A stretch of 64,000 bases of DNA from Sulfitobacter sp. EhC04 (GTDB lineage: Bacteria > Pseudomonadota > Alphaproteobacteria > Rhodobacterales > Rhodobacteraceae): positions 186,001 to 250,000 of the forward strand of contig NZ_LXYI01000009.1 in the NCBI RefSeq assembly GCF_001650875.1, given 5' to 3'. The notes below the pieces were generated by a model. That model worked only from the letters and a program-made list of their open reading frames with translations, had not been told where the DNA came from and ran no database searches. The first letter of the stretch is position 1, and the number at the start of each line of letters is the position of its first letter. The position numbers were made by a program, and so were the translations under genes. This document shows, one piece after another, positions 44,500-53,601 of this stretch.

Positions 44500-44746
44500 A
44501 AGCGATCCGGGATATACTTGGATCACTTGTTCGCTGTCTCTCCCTTCGGTCGAACGCGAAAAGTGATGTGCGGTGTTGCAGGTTTGTCCCGATACGCTGT
44601 GGGTGTAAGACAAACCGGGCGTTGTGTCACATCCCTGGGCCAGAGCGCGGCGCTACGTCCGATGGTCGGGGCGGGGCCAAGCGGTCAGTCGTGAGAATGC
44701 CGCGAAGGGCGGGATCGAGCCGCCTCCACCGCCGACATCAAGCACA
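44500..44746. other. Gene-free stretch between repeats
   Basis: I see no gene and no recognised site. Together with the neighbouring repeats it forms a 780-base region without coding sequence between the antiporter and cobT. Confidence 0.45.
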
Positions 44747-44910
44747 AGCCGGGCCGTCGCCTGCCCGGGGTGGGCGATCCTGACCTTTGTCCATGCCACT
44801 TGATTTCTCAGCCATGATGATACCTCTCAGAGTCATACCCAGCCTCACCAAATCGCCCGCCCGACCGGCGGGCAGGCGATGGCCCGGCGCCTTCGGCTTG
44901 ATTCCGGGCT
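44747..44910 (-). repeat. Dispersed ~160-bp repeat, copy 2
   Basis: Reverse complement of the unit at 11758-11918, with scattered differences. On the minus strand it carries ATGGCTGAGAAATCAAGTGG (from 44815) within a longer open frame (44738-44965) whose translation around it is MAEKSSGMDKGQDRPPRAG. The frame is broken in copy 1. GC-rich hairpin at 44855-44880 (CGCCCG/CGGGCAGGCG). It lies between element copies 2 and 3. Confidence 0.7.
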
Positions 44911-45013
44911 TTGGTTCCCAGTGATCAAGCGGCAGTTTTGTCCCGCACGGCAGCCCCTCGCGCACCCCGCGTCGAAAGGCCGGTTTGGGTTAGAATTGCC
45001 TGGCACTTCATTC

Positions 45014-45119
45014 TAAAGCGCCCCGCCTTAAACTTGAATCGCCAATACCCTGCCGCGCTTCGCGCTCTCGGGACATCGGCGATACGGAGTGTATCAGGTT
45101 AAAGGCGGGACGCTGTAAA
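45014..45119 (+). repeat. Dispersed ~105-bp palindromic element, copy 3
   Basis: Nearly identical to copy 2 and in direct orientation to it, 620 bases away. It begins TAAAGCGCCCCGCC and ends GACGCTGTAAA. It lies downstream of cobT, which ends at 45177 on the minus strand. Confidence 0.88.
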
Positions 45120-45176
45120 GCAGCGCCAGGTGAGTCTGGTCTTTCCGAAAGCGCCATCGGCGCACGTTCCCGGGGT

Positions 45177-46190
45177 TCAGCCGTCGCTGACACCCGCCTG
45201 CGCAAAGGTCGCCATCCCGGTATGACAGGCCAGCGCCGCCTTGAGCACGGAAATCGCAAGCGTCCCGCCCGAGGCTTCCCCCAGCCGCAGACCCAACTGC
45301 AACAACGGCTCCTTGCCCAGCGCCTGCAACAGGCGCTCATGGCCGCCTTCGGCGCTCAGATGGCCCGCGACTGCATGATCCAGCGCACCGGCCTGGGTAT
45401 GTTCAAGGCACAGGGCCGCCGCACAGCAGATGAACCCGTCCAGGATCACCGGGATGCGCAGGCTGCGGGCCCGCGCCATCGCACCGGCCATCCCGGCCAA
45501 CTCGCGCCCGCCCAGGCGGCGCAGGGTCTCCAACCCGTCACCCTGTCCGCCATGCAGGGCCACGCCCGTGCGCACCACCTCTGTCTTGACCGCCAGTGCT
45601 GCATCGTCAACCCCGGTGCCGCGCCCGGTCCAATCCGCCGCGTCGCCGCCCAGCAGCGCAGAGGCCAGCGCGGCGGCACTTGTGGTATTGGCGATGCCCA
45701 TCTCGCCCACCACCAGCAAATCGGCGGATGCATCCACTGCGTCCCAACCTGCGGCAAGGGCGGCGACAAGCTCGGCCTCCTCCATCGCCGGACCCGCCGT
45801 GAAATCTGCCGTAGGCCTGTCGAGGTCCAGCGGCACAGCCGTCATGGAGGCCCCCACCACCCGCGCCAACTGGTTGACCGCCGCGCCACCCGCCTGAAAG
45901 TTCAGCACCATCTGCGCCGTCACTTCCGCAGGGAAGGCCGACACGCCGCGCGCCGCAACACCGTGGTTGCCCGCAAAGACGATGACCTGGGGCGCTGCAA
46001 TCCCGGCCCTTTCACCGCCGCGCCAGCCACGATACCACTGCGCCAGATCCTCCAGACGTCCCAGCGATCCGGGCGGCTTGGTCAACTGGCCGTTGTGATC
46101 CGCCGCCGCTGCAAGGGCCGCCGCGTCCATGGCCTCGGGCTCGGACAAAAGATCGCGGAACGCAGAGAGGCTTGCAAAAGGCTGGGTCAT
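45177..46190 (-). CDS. cobT: Nicotinate-nucleotide:dimethylbenzimidazole phosphoribosyltransferase
   Basis: A 337-residue CobT/CobU that makes alpha-ribazole phosphate for the lower ligand of cobalamin. Motifs: [89 protein letters not shown] and a late [58 protein letters not shown] chose the ATG at 46190; an ATG two codons earlier is possible. It is divergent from cobS, with which it shares an 80-base promoter region. Confidence 0.94.
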   Translation of the reverse strand: MTQPFASLSAFRDLLSEPEAMDAAALAAAADHNGQLTKPPGSLGRLEDLAQWYRGWRGGERAGIAAPQVIVFAGNHGVAARGVSAFPAEVTAQMVLNFQAGGAAVNQLARVVGASMTAVPLDLDRPTADFTAGPAMEEAELVAALAAGWDAVDASADLLVVGEMGIANTTSAAALASALLGGDAADWTGRGTGVDDAALAVKTEVVRTGVALHGGQGDGLETLRRLGGRELAGMAGAMARARSLRIPVILDGFICCAAALCLEHTQAGALDHAVAGHLSAEGGHERLLQALGKEPLLQLGLRLGEASGGTLAISVLKAALACHTGMATFAQAGVSDG

Positions 46191-46270
46191 GGGCATGCTC
46201 GACTTGAATGATGAATTGCCCCTGTCTATCGACAGCGCCTGGCGGCGGAAAGGGCACAAGGGGCTGAATT

Positions 46271-47056
46271 TTGGATAGAAGCGATATTCCCGGATGGCGG
46301 CAGGCGTTCCAGCCCGGTGACCTTGCCATCGCGCTGGGGCTGCTGACCCGCCTGCCCCTGCCCATGCGTGCCTTTCCCGCGCCGGACAGCCGCCCGGCCG
46401 CGCAGGCCGCCTGGGCCTATCCGCTGGTTGGTCTGGTAGTCGCTGTCGCGGGCGTGATCCTGGCCTGCCTGCTGGATGGTCTGGGCCTGCCCGCCCCGGT
46501 GCAGGCGCTGTTCGTGATCGCCGTGACGGTCATGCTGACCGGTGCCATGCACGAGGACGGGCTGGCCGATTGTGCCGATGGGTTCTGGGGTGGCTGGACC
46601 CGTGAGCGGCGGCTGGAAATCATGAAGGACAGCCAGATCGGCACCTATGGGGTGATCGCCCTTGCGCTGACGCTGATCCTGCGCTGGCAACTGATCACAC
46701 TGCTGATCGGGGCCGGGGCGCTGGCGGCGGCGCTGATCCCGGCGGCAATGGTGTCGCGCGCCGCCATGGTCTGGACGATGGCGCGCCTGCCCCATGCCAG
46801 GGACACGGGCCTGTCACGGCAAACCGGGAAACCTGCGCCGCCTGCCCTGATGGGGGCTGTTGTCATCGGATCATGTGCCGCCCTGTTCACCGCAGGTTGG
46901 TTTGCAACGATCCTTGTCAGCGTCCTGCTGACCCTCGCAATGGGCCTGCTGGCACGGGCCAAGATTGCGGGCCAGACCGGCGATGTGCTGGGGGCCACAC
47001 AGCAGATTGTCGAAGTCGGCTGCCTGCTTTCGATCTGCGCGTTCACCCTGAGCTGA
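46271..47056 (+). CDS. cobS: Adenosylcobinamide-GDP ribazoletransferase
   Basis: A 261-residue integral membrane protein with about six or seven helices, the last step of cobalamin assembly. The hallmark acidic motif [35 protein letters not shown] (about residues 95-129) is complete. The start is a TTG at 46271, directly before the conserved amphipathic segment [23 protein letters not shown]; no ATG is better placed. Also called CobV. Divergent from cobT. No cobalamin riboswitch was seen. Confidence 0.94.
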   Translation: MDRSDIPGWRQAFQPGDLAIALGLLTRLPLPMRAFPAPDSRPAAQAAWAYPLVGLVVAVAGVILACLLDGLGLPAPVQALFVIAVTVMLTGAMHEDGLADCADGFWGGWTRERRLEIMKDSQIGTYGVIALALTLILRWQLITLLIGAGALAAALIPAAMVSRAAMVWTMARLPHARDTGLSRQTGKPAPPALMGAVVIGSCAALFTAGWFATILVSVLLTLAMGLLARAKIAGQTGDVLGATQQIVEVGCLLSICAFTLS

Positions 47057-47061
47057 AATGC

Positions 47062-47092
47062 AAAACGCCGCGCCCCCGGCGGGGACGCGGCG
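47062..47092 (-). terminator. Terminator between carD and cobS
   Basis: CGCCGCG.CCCC (from 47066) and GGGG.CGCGGCG (to 47092) form a strong stem; on the minus strand TTTTGC follows. It ends carD and faces the cobS stop. Confidence 0.7.
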
Positions 47093-47114
47093 CAATTCTG
47101 TACCTCAGACCGGA

Positions 47115-47627
47115 TCAGGCCGCGACGCGGCTGTCCAGCACGTCGCCAACCTGTTTGGCTGCTGCGTTTTCATCGCCACCGCTGACAGCGGCCACTTCAC
47201 GGGTCAGACGCTCAAGTGCCGCTTCATAAAGCTGGCGTTCGGAATAGCTCTGCTCGCGCTGGTCATCGGTGCGGTGCAGGTCGCGCACGACCTCGGCAAT
47301 CGCAATCAGGTCGCCGGAATTGATCTTTTGCTCGTATTCCTGGGCCCGGCGCGACCACATGGCGCGCTTGACCTTGGCCTTGCCCTTGAGCGTCTTCATC
47401 GCATGGGTGATCACGTCAGGCGACGACAGCGCACGCATCCCGATCTCGGTCGCCTTGTGGGTCGGCACACGCAGGGTCATCTTGTCTTTCTCGAATGAAA
47501 TCACGAACAGCTCCAGCGAGATGCCGGCGACTTCCTGCTCCTCGATCGAGATGATCTGCCCGACGCCATGGGCGGGGTAGACAACAAACTCATTGGGGCG
47601 GAAATCAAGCTTTTTCGATTTGGTCAT
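47115..47627 (-). CDS. carD: CarD/CdnL-type RNA polymerase-binding regulator
   Basis: A 170-residue protein. The N-terminal RNA polymerase-interaction domain is FRPNEFVVYPAHGVGQIISIEEQEVAGISLELFVISFEKDKMTLRVPTHKATEIGMR; the C-terminal helical domain contains AMWSRRAQEYEQKINSGDLIAIAEVVRDLHRTDDQREQSYSERQLYEAALERL. It binds the RNA polymerase beta subunit and stabilises open promoter complexes, notably at rRNA genes. A 318-base upstream region separates it from fdxA, so it probably has its own promoter. Confidence 0.93.
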   Translation of the reverse strand: MTKSKKLDFRPNEFVVYPAHGVGQIISIEEQEVAGISLELFVISFEKDKMTLRVPTHKATEIGMRALSSPDVITHAMKTLKGKAKVKRAMWSRRAQEYEQKINSGDLIAIAEVVRDLHRTDDQREQSYSERQLYEAALERLTREVAAVSGGDENAAAKQVGDVLDSRVAA

Positions 47628-47945
47628 GTGGCGGCTCCTGAAGCGCGGGGATCTCCCGCTGTTGATTGCGGTGCTGAACCGACGGTCAAACGTGCATTCG
47701 GCCTGCGGCGGTCTCTTGCCACATCCGGCTGCGCTTGATCGTGGAATGGTGTTTTAAACCCCTGATGGCGGCAGAAAATTTGAAAGTCCGCATCGGAAGT
47801 GATTGACCGTCATTGTCAGCGTTGCTGCATCATAGCACAAAAATAGGGCATCCGAAAGGTGACCCCTGGTAAACTTGACGCGTGACATTAAATAACAATG
47901 GATTACAGGTGTTTCTTCATGTTGCACATGAAGAAACTTTGCGAA
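47628..47945. other. Intergenic region between carD and fdxA
   Basis: Contains the presumed carD promoter in its left part (AT-richer around 47740-47900) and a 12-bp inverted repeat at 47911-47937. No gene seen. Confidence 0.4.
47911..47937 (-). other. 12-bp perfect hairpin behind fdxA
   Basis: GTTTCTTCATGT (47911-47922) and ACATGAAGAAAC (47926-47937) with a 3-base loop, eight bases beyond the fdxA stop codon. No T-run follows on the minus strand, so it is either a Rho-linked or mRNA-stabilising hairpin, or an operator. Confidence 0.5.
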
Positions 47946-48284
47946 TCACCCGCCCTCGCCGGGACTTTCCGAGAAGTACTTTTCCAGCTTGCCGGATTCA
48001 CCATCGCGTTCCTCTGCCTCGGGCAGCGGGTCTTTCTTGGTGATGATCACCGGCCAAAGCTCTGAATACTTTCGGTTAAACTCCACCCACTTTTCCATAT
48101 CCGGCTCTGTGTCCGGGCGGATCGCATCGGCAGGACATTCCGGTTCGCAGACGCCGCAATCAATGCATTCATCCGGGTGGATGACCAGCATGTTCTCACC
48201 CTCATAGAAGCAATCCACCGGACATACCTCGACGCAGTCGGTGTATTTGCAGGCAATGCAGGCATCGTTCACGATATAGGTCAT
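47946..48284 (-). CDS. fdxA: 7Fe ferredoxin
   Basis: A 112-residue FdxA-type ferredoxin. Cysteine pattern: [18 protein letters not shown] for the [3Fe-4S] cluster side and [12 protein letters not shown] for the [4Fe-4S] cluster, followed by the typical acidic C-terminal extension ([39 protein letters not shown]). It is a small electron carrier in the cytoplasm. It lies 52 bases downstream of hslR on the same strand, in an order common in Rhodobacterales. Confidence 0.95.
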   Translation of the reverse strand: MTYIVNDACIACKYTDCVEVCPVDCFYEGENMLVIHPDECIDCGVCEPECPADAIRPDTEPDMEKWVEFNRKYSELWPVIITKKDPLPEAEERDGESGKLEKYFSESPGEGG

Positions 48285-48336
48285 GCGGGGATCTCTGTCA
48301 GGGTCGCTCGGGGTCTGAGTAAATCAGCACAGGGGA

Positions 48337-48723
48337 TCATTCAAGGTGCCGGGACTTAGAAAGATCAAGCATGCGGCGGTCCTTCTTTGTCGGGCGACCT
48401 TTTCCGTCAAAGGCCGGATTTTCAGGCATCTTGTCCTCTGATCGGGGGGCTGGCGGGGACATATCGGTGTAAAGCGCCTGCGCCTCGACAGCCGGGCCGC
48501 GCCTTGTGCCCAATGCCTCCACCCGGATCACGCGAATATGATCCCCGGTGGCGAAGGTCAGCACATCACCCGGGCTGACCATGCTGGCCCTTTTTGTCGT
48601 GACCGCCCCGTTTATCCGCACCGCCCCGTCAGAGACCCGCGCCGCCGCCAGCGACCGGGTCTTGAAGAACCGCGCCTGCCACAGCCATTTGTCCACGCGC
48701 AGTTTCGGCGCGGGGTCTGACAT
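48337..48723 (-). CDS. hslR: S4-domain RNA-binding protein (HslR-like)
   Basis: A 128-residue protein whose N-terminal S4 domain reads LRVDKWLWQARFFKTRSLAAARVSDGAVRINGAVTTKRASMVSPGDVLTF; a basic tail follows (GRPTKKDRRMLDL). HslR (Hsp15) rescues stalled 50S subunits carrying nascent chains after heat stress. Its ATG directly follows the stop of the helicase gene (no gap), so the two are co-translated. Confidence 0.85.
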   Translation of the reverse strand: MSDPAPKLRVDKWLWQARFFKTRSLAAARVSDGAVRINGAVTTKRASMVSPGDVLTFATGDHIRVIRVEALGTRRGPAVEAQALYTDMSPPAPRSEDKMPENPAFDGKGRPTKKDRRMLDLSKSRHLE

Positions 48724-51690
48724 TTACTTGTTGTCCTTCAGCCCCATGAGGGCTGCGGCAAAGGGGTTGTCCGGGTCGATCGGCTTTTCCTTCTTGGGCG
48801 GTCGCGCCGAGAAGTTCTGCGCCTTGGCCCCCTTGTCACCGCGCGGCGCACCCTTGCGGGGCTTGCCCTTGCCCTTGGGCCGGTCGCCCCCGGCCGCGCC
48901 GCGCCGCTGGTTGTTGTTGGCACGCGGGGCGCGGCCCCAGGTGAAGGTGTAAAACACCTCTGTTTCGGGGGCTGCGATGCTGGCGTCAGCGGCGGTCCCC
49001 TGCGGCGTTTCCCCTTCGGATACCTGCGGGATGTGTTCCTCCGCTTTCGGCACCTCGGGCGCATCCTCTGCCACCGGGGCGATGCCGTCGGCAGGTATAT
49101 CGGCCACAGGTTCCGGCACGTCAGCGGGGTCCGCCGCTGCGGGGTCTGCCGTGATCCCGCCTGCGGGTTCTTCCGCCGCCACATCCATCACCGGCTTGTC
49201 CGGCGCGTCGTCGGTGGCGGCATCGCTTGCTGATTTCTCCGGCACTTGCGTGTCGGCAGCTTCGTCCATCACTTTATGCGTGCCATCCTTGGGCGTTGTC
49301 ATATCGACCGGTTTCACCTTTTCCCGCTCGCCCTTTTCGGCCTTGTAGCCAAGACCTTGCATCAGCTCGGAAAATTGCTCCAGCGTCATGCCGGTGATCG
49401 ACAGCATGTCTGCCTTGGCCTCGAATCCGCCGCGCGAATCCTCGCCGCGCAGCATGTCGGCCAGCCGTTCCAGCATGTCGATACGGATCGCACGCGCGCC
49501 CGCATTGCGATAGCCGGCCATCGTGTCGGCCCCTTGCGGCGCGTCCACCTCGACCGGGATCGTGACCAATCCGGGAGGGGGCGATTCAGGGAATTCATTC
49601 AGCCCCTTGGCCAGGGACCACAGCACCAGCCGCAACCGTGTGGGGGCAGGCTTCAGCAGCAACGGCATGAAGATGGTGAACTGGCCGAAACGAATACCAT
49701 GTTTGCGCAGCGCGCCACGGGCATCCTGATCCAGCGCTTTCACATCCTCGGCAACCTGAGCACGGGGGATGATGCCGAAATTCTCGACCAGTTGAAAGGC
49801 AAAGCCCTTGGCCAGACCCGTCAGCGCCTCATCCCGTGCCAGCGCCAACAGAGGCTCGAACAGGGCGGCAATCTTGCGGTCGATGAAATGCTGTAACCGG
49901 CGCTGCACCTTCTGGGCAACCTCCGCCCCGGCCACGTCATCGACGAAAACCTCAACCTGGGGTTTGAGCGCGTCACCACCCGGCACCAGCTTGCCCACCG
50001 CCGCATTGCCCCACATGAGGCCGCCCTGCTCGGTATAGTCGATTTCCGTATCAGGGGCGTTGTAGAACCGATCCGCCCGCAGATGAAACTGCGGGGCCAG
50101 CGCCTGAAGAGCGGCGGACTTGATGGTCTTTTCCTCAGCCCCGCCTGCACCCTTGTCGGCGCGGAAACGGAACCCGTCCAGCTTGCCTACGTATTCGCCT
50201 TCAACAGTCACTTCACCGGTCTCGTTTACATCGGCCACCATGGCTTCCTTTTGTCCCAGCCGGCGCAAAAGCACGGATGTGCGCCGATCTACAAATCTTT
50301 GGGTCAGACGTTCGTGCAAGGCGTCCGACAGTCGGTCTTCTACGACACGGGTGGCCCCGCGCCAATGACTTTCGTCGCCCGTCCACCCTTTGCGTTGCGC
50401 CACATAGGTCCATGTGCGGATAAACGCCAGTCGCTTTGACAACGCATCAATGTCCCCATCGGTTCGATCTATGCGTTTGATTTGTCGCGCCAGCCAGTCA
50501 TCGGGGATCTGGCCGGACTGGTGCAGGTCGCAGAAAATGCGTTCCAGAAGGTCGGCATGTTCGGCGTGGCTGATGCCGCGAAAATCGGGAATGCGGCAGA
50601 CGTCCCACAACAATTTCACCGACGGCCCATCGCTGGCGCGGGCGAACACCTCTGTCACCTGCCCCAGCGCCTTGAGCGCGCGCAGATCGTCTGCCTCGCG
50701 CGCCCTGACCAGGCGTTCATCCTCGGGCTTCGCCTCCAGCGTCTGGATCAGCCGGTCGATGGACCCGAATTGCAGCGCGTGGTTGCGCCAGTTGATCTTG
50801 TTCTGGGGGGTGAACTGATGATCCATGATCGCCCGCGCCACGCCATCGTCCAGTGCAGGCGCATCGCCGGTGGTGCCGAAAGTGCCCGATTTGAACCCGC
50901 GCCCGGCGCGGCCCGCGATCTGCGCCAGCTCATTGGGGGCAAGCGGGCGCATCCGGCGGCCATCGAATTTCGACAGGCTGGAGAACGCGACATGATCCAC
51001 ATCCAGGTTCAGGCCCATCCCGATGGCATCTGTCGCCACCAGGAAATCAACCTCGCCGTTCTGGTACATATCGACCTGCGCATTGCGCGTGCGCGGCGAA
51101 AGCGCGCCCATCACCACCGCCGCACCGCCCTTCTGGCGGCGGATCAGCTCGGCAATCGCATATACATTCTCAACCGAAAACCCGACAATTGCGCTGCGCG
51201 GGCGCATTCTGCTTATCTTTTTCTGACCTGAATAGATCAATTCGGACATCCGCTCGCGATGCATGAACTGCACCTTGGGCACCAGCGCCGCAATGGTGCC
51301 GCGCATGGTGTCCGAGCCCATGAAAAGCGTCTCGTGCTGCCCGCGCATGCGCAGCAGGCGGTCGGTAAAGACATGGCCGCGCTCGGGATCGGCACAAAGC
51401 TGAATCTCGTCCACCGCGGCAAAATCGGTCCCCATGCCCTCCGGCATGGCTTCGACCGTGCAGACCCAATACTGGGTGCGCGGCGGCACGATGCGTTCCT
51501 CCCCCGTGACCAGCGCCACCACCGAGGGGCCGCGCAATGCCACGATCCGGTCATAAACCTCGCGCGCAAGCAGGCGCAGCGGCAGGCCGATCACCCCGGT
51601 CCGGTGCGCCAGCATCCGCTCAATGGCATAGGTCGTCTTGCCGGTATTGGTCGGGCCCAGAACGGCCACGATCCTTGCGTCACGCTCCAA
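48724..51690 (-). CDS. SUV3-like superfamily 2 RNA helicase
   Basis: A 988-residue helicase. Motif I is VLGPTNTGKTTYAIERML (about residues 9-26), motif II VDEIQLCADPERG (about 92-104), motif III region TLFMGSDTM, and motifs V-VI VDFLVATDAIGMGLNLDVDHVAFSSLSKFDGR...ELAQIAGRAGRGF. This is the SUPV3L1/Suv3 type found in mitochondria and Alphaproteobacteria, where it works in RNA turnover. A long middle region follows, then a C-terminal tail of about 170 residues that is acidic and Ala/Pro/Asp-rich and ends in a basic, RNA-binding-like segment (NNNQRRGAAGGDRPKGKGKPRKGAPRGDKG). The start is a TTG at 51690 with GGAGA six bases upstream. Cotranscribed with the TPR gene before and hslR after it. Confidence 0.85.
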   Translation of the reverse strand: MERDARIVAVLGPTNTGKTTYAIERMLAHRTGVIGLPLRLLAREVYDRIVALRGPSVVALVTGEERIVPPRTQYWVCTVEAMPEGMGTDFAAVDEIQLCADPERGHVFTDRLLRMRGQHETLFMGSDTMRGTIAALVPKVQFMHRERMSELIYSGQKKISRMRPRSAIVGFSVENVYAIAELIRRQKGGAAVVMGALSPRTRNAQVDMYQNGEVDFLVATDAIGMGLNLDVDHVAFSSLSKFDGRRMRPLAPNELAQIAGRAGRGFKSGTFGTTGDAPALDDGVARAIMDHQFTPQNKINWRNHALQFGSIDRLIQTLEAKPEDERLVRAREADDLRALKALGQVTEVFARASDGPSVKLLWDVCRIPDFRGISHAEHADLLERIFCDLHQSGQIPDDWLARQIKRIDRTDGDIDALSKRLAFIRTWTYVAQRKGWTGDESHWRGATRVVEDRLSDALHERLTQRFVDRRTSVLLRRLGQKEAMVADVNETGEVTVEGEYVGKLDGFRFRADKGAGGAEEKTIKSAALQALAPQFHLRADRFYNAPDTEIDYTEQGGLMWGNAAVGKLVPGGDALKPQVEVFVDDVAGAEVAQKVQRRLQHFIDRKIAALFEPLLALARDEALTGLAKGFAFQLVENFGIIPRAQVAEDVKALDQDARGALRKHGIRFGQFTIFMPLLLKPAPTRLRLVLWSLAKGLNEFPESPPPGLVTIPVEVDAPQGADTMAGYRNAGARAIRIDMLERLADMLRGEDSRGGFEAKADMLSITGMTLEQFSELMQGLGYKAEKGEREKVKPVDMTTPKDGTHKVMDEAADTQVPEKSASDAATDDAPDKPVMDVAAEEPAGGITADPAAADPADVPEPVADIPADGIAPVAEDAPEVPKAEEHIPQVSEGETPQGTAADASIAAPETEVFYTFTWGRAPRANNNQRRGAAGGDRPKGKGKPRKGAPRGDKGAKAQNFSARPPKKEKPIDPDNPFAAALMGLKDNK

Positions 51691-51703
51691 GAAATGTCTC
51701 CGA

Positions 51704-52261
51704 TCAGAGTTCGCGCCCGATCCCGTCGCGCTGCAGCCGTGTCAGCGCCTCGCCCGCGTGAGGATGGTGGGGATAAAGGGCCAGCACACGCCGATAAAGC
51801 TCGGCAGCGCGATGCAGGTTGCCGAACTCCTGAACCATGACGGCAAAACCGAAAATCGCCTCGAAATGCTGGGGGTTAAGGGCCAGGGTCCGCTCCAGAT
51901 CGGCAAGCGCGGGGCCATATCGTTCTGCCCGGAAAAACGCCTCTGCCCGCGCGTGATAGCCTTCGGCGAAATCCGGCGCATGATCGGTCAGCGCGGTGAA
52001 ATGATCAATCGCCAGCGCATAGTCTTCCTGCTCCATCGCATCGCGCCCCCGCTTGAGCAGCAGGTCCATTGCGGCAGAGCCGGACCGCCCCCAGGTGGTC
52101 TCCACCTCGCGGGCCACGCGGCGGGCCTCGCCCTCGGGCGCAGTGCGCAGCTTCTCCAGCAGTTCGGGGGGCACGGTTTCCGCCACAGTCATGCCACTAA
52201 GCAACACTAGTGTGCCAAGTGCCGTAAGGTGACGTTTGAGGTTGACGCTGAACATACGCAT
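51704..52261 (-). CDS. Exported tetratricopeptide-repeat protein
   Basis: A 185-residue protein with a signal peptide-like start (MRMFSVNLKRHLTALGTLVLLSGMTVAE) and about three TPR units (AAMDLLLKRGRDAMEQEDYALAIDHFTALTDHAPDFAEGYHARAEAFFRAERYGPALADLERTLALNPQHFEAIFGFAVMVQEFGNLHRAAELYRRVLALYPHHPHAGEAL). It is probably a periplasmic scaffold. It lies 13 bases upstream of the helicase gene on the same strand. An alternative start six bases downstream exists. Confidence 0.7.
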   Translation of the reverse strand: MRMFSVNLKRHLTALGTLVLLSGMTVAETVPPELLEKLRTAPEGEARRVAREVETTWGRSGSAAMDLLLKRGRDAMEQEDYALAIDHFTALTDHAPDFAEGYHARAEAFFRAERYGPALADLERTLALNPQHFEAIFGFAVMVQEFGNLHRAAELYRRVLALYPHHPHAGEALTRLQRDGIGREL

Positions 52262-52335
52262 AACAAAAGTGAATGTAACAGGCTGCCGCCGCAAATCCAG
52301 ACGTGTCGGAGCCAATTTGACAAAAAGGGCCCGAA

Positions 52336-52626
52336 ATGAGCGATATTGTGAACCAAGCCGTTGTGATCCTGAACGAAAAGCTGAACGCGGCTGATTTTGA
52401 CGGCACCGCGAAGTTCGACATCCAGGGTGAAGGCGCGATCATGATGGACAGCACCGGTGCGCGTGCCGGAGATGAGCCCGCGGATGTGACCCTCAGCGCT
52501 GACGCCGACACCTTCCAGTCGATCATCGAGGGCGATACCAACCCCACTGCCGCCTTCATGTCCGGCAAGCTGGCCGTGGATGGCGACATGGGTATGGCAA
52601 TGAAACTGGCCGCTGTCCTGGCCTGA
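52336..52626 (+). CDS. SCP2-type sterol/lipid-binding protein
   Basis: A 96-residue single SCP2 domain: a first helix-strand (IVNQAVVILNEKLNAADFDGTAKFDIQGEGAIMMDSTG), DVTLSADADTFQSIIEGDTNPTAAFMSGKLAVDGDMGMAMKLAAVL. It has a hydrophobic lipid tunnel in known family members. It overlaps the next gene by one base (TGATG), so a joint role with the hydrolase in lipid or acyl-ester handling is plausible. Confidence 0.85.
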   Translation: MSDIVNQAVVILNEKLNAADFDGTAKFDIQGEGAIMMDSTGARAGDEPADVTLSADADTFQSIIEGDTNPTAAFMSGKLAVDGDMGMAMKLAAVLA

Positions 52627-53573
52627 TGCAACTGGAACCCGCCCCCCTGTTTACGGATGTGATGCCGGGGCCTGACGGCGGTCAGGCCCATTGGGCCATG
52701 ACCTCCGACGGCAAGCGGATCAGGGTGGGTTCCTGGCCATTGGACCATGCGCGCGGCACCGTGCTGCTGTTTCCCGGCCGCACCGAATATATCGAGAAAT
52801 ACGGCGTGACTGCCCGTGAACTCGCCGCGCGCGGACTGGCGACGATGACCGTCGACTGGCGCGGCCAGGGGCTGGCCGACAGGTTGATCGACGACCCGCT
52901 TGTGGGTCATGTGGGGGCATTCTCCGACTATCAAAAGGACGTCTCTGCGATGATGCGCGCCGCGCGCGAGCTTGGTCTGCCCCGACCCTATTTCCTGCTG
53001 GCCCATTCCATGGGCGGCTGCATCGGGCTGCGCGCCGTGATGGAGGGGCTGGGGGTTCAGGCCGCCGCCTTTACCGGGCCGATGTGGGGCATCTACATCA
53101 AGCCGCAGCTGCGCTTTATCGCCGGTGTTCTTGCGCGCAACATGCCACGTCTGGGACGGGGGCTCAGCCTGCCGCCCGGCACGGTCAAGGAGCCTTATGT
53201 TCTGACCGCGCCATTCGACGACAACATGCTGACCACCGACGCGCAGATGTACGACATGATGCGTGACCAGCTGCGCGCGCATCCCGAACTGTCCCTGGGC
53301 GGCCCCAGCTACATCTGGCTGCGCGAGGCGCTGGCCGAGACCGCGCATCTGGCAGGCCGTGCGGCCCCCAGCCTGCCCGCCGTCACATGGCTGGGCAGCA
53401 AGGAACGCATTGTGAATACACCCCATGTGCATGCCCGGATGGAAAGCTGGAAAGGCGGACGGCTGGAAATGGTAGAGGGTGCCGAGCATGAGGTCCTGAT
53501 GGGGTCCGACAGCCAGCGCAGCGCCATCATGGACGGCATGGAAAAGCTGTTTCTGGGCACGGTGACTCGCTAA
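52626..53573 (+). CDS. Alpha/beta hydrolase (lysophospholipase-like)
   Basis: A 315-residue hydrolase with the oxyanion-side segment GTVLLFPGRTEYIEKYG, a DWRGQGLADRL element and the nucleophile elbow LLAHSMGGCIGLRA (serine in AHSMGG). The acid (LTTDAQMYD...) and the catalytic histidine (EGAEHEVLMGS) are in place. It resembles the monoglyceride lipase/lysophospholipase L2 group. Coupled to the SCP2 gene upstream. Confidence 0.8.
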   Translation: MQLEPAPLFTDVMPGPDGGQAHWAMTSDGKRIRVGSWPLDHARGTVLLFPGRTEYIEKYGVTARELAARGLATMTVDWRGQGLADRLIDDPLVGHVGAFSDYQKDVSAMMRAARELGLPRPYFLLAHSMGGCIGLRAVMEGLGVQAAAFTGPMWGIYIKPQLRFIAGVLARNMPRLGRGLSLPPGTVKEPYVLTAPFDDNMLTTDAQMYDMMRDQLRAHPELSLGGPSYIWLREALAETAHLAGRAAPSLPAVTWLGSKERIVNTPHVHARMESWKGGRLEMVEGAEHEVLMGSDSQRSAIMDGMEKLFLGTVTR

Positions 53574-53601
53574 GGCGCAGCGGCCAGCTATATTGCCCGC
53601 C

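Noticed and set aside
45172..45176. Element copy 3 as the source of the cobT stop codon, in line with hisH and the antiporter
   Set aside because: cobT ends at 45177 on the minus strand, about 58 bases away from the element, and has its own TGA.
46191..46270. Cobalamin riboswitch between cobT and cobS
   Set aside because: The gap of 80 bases is too short, and no B12-box sequence (GCCACTG) is visible.
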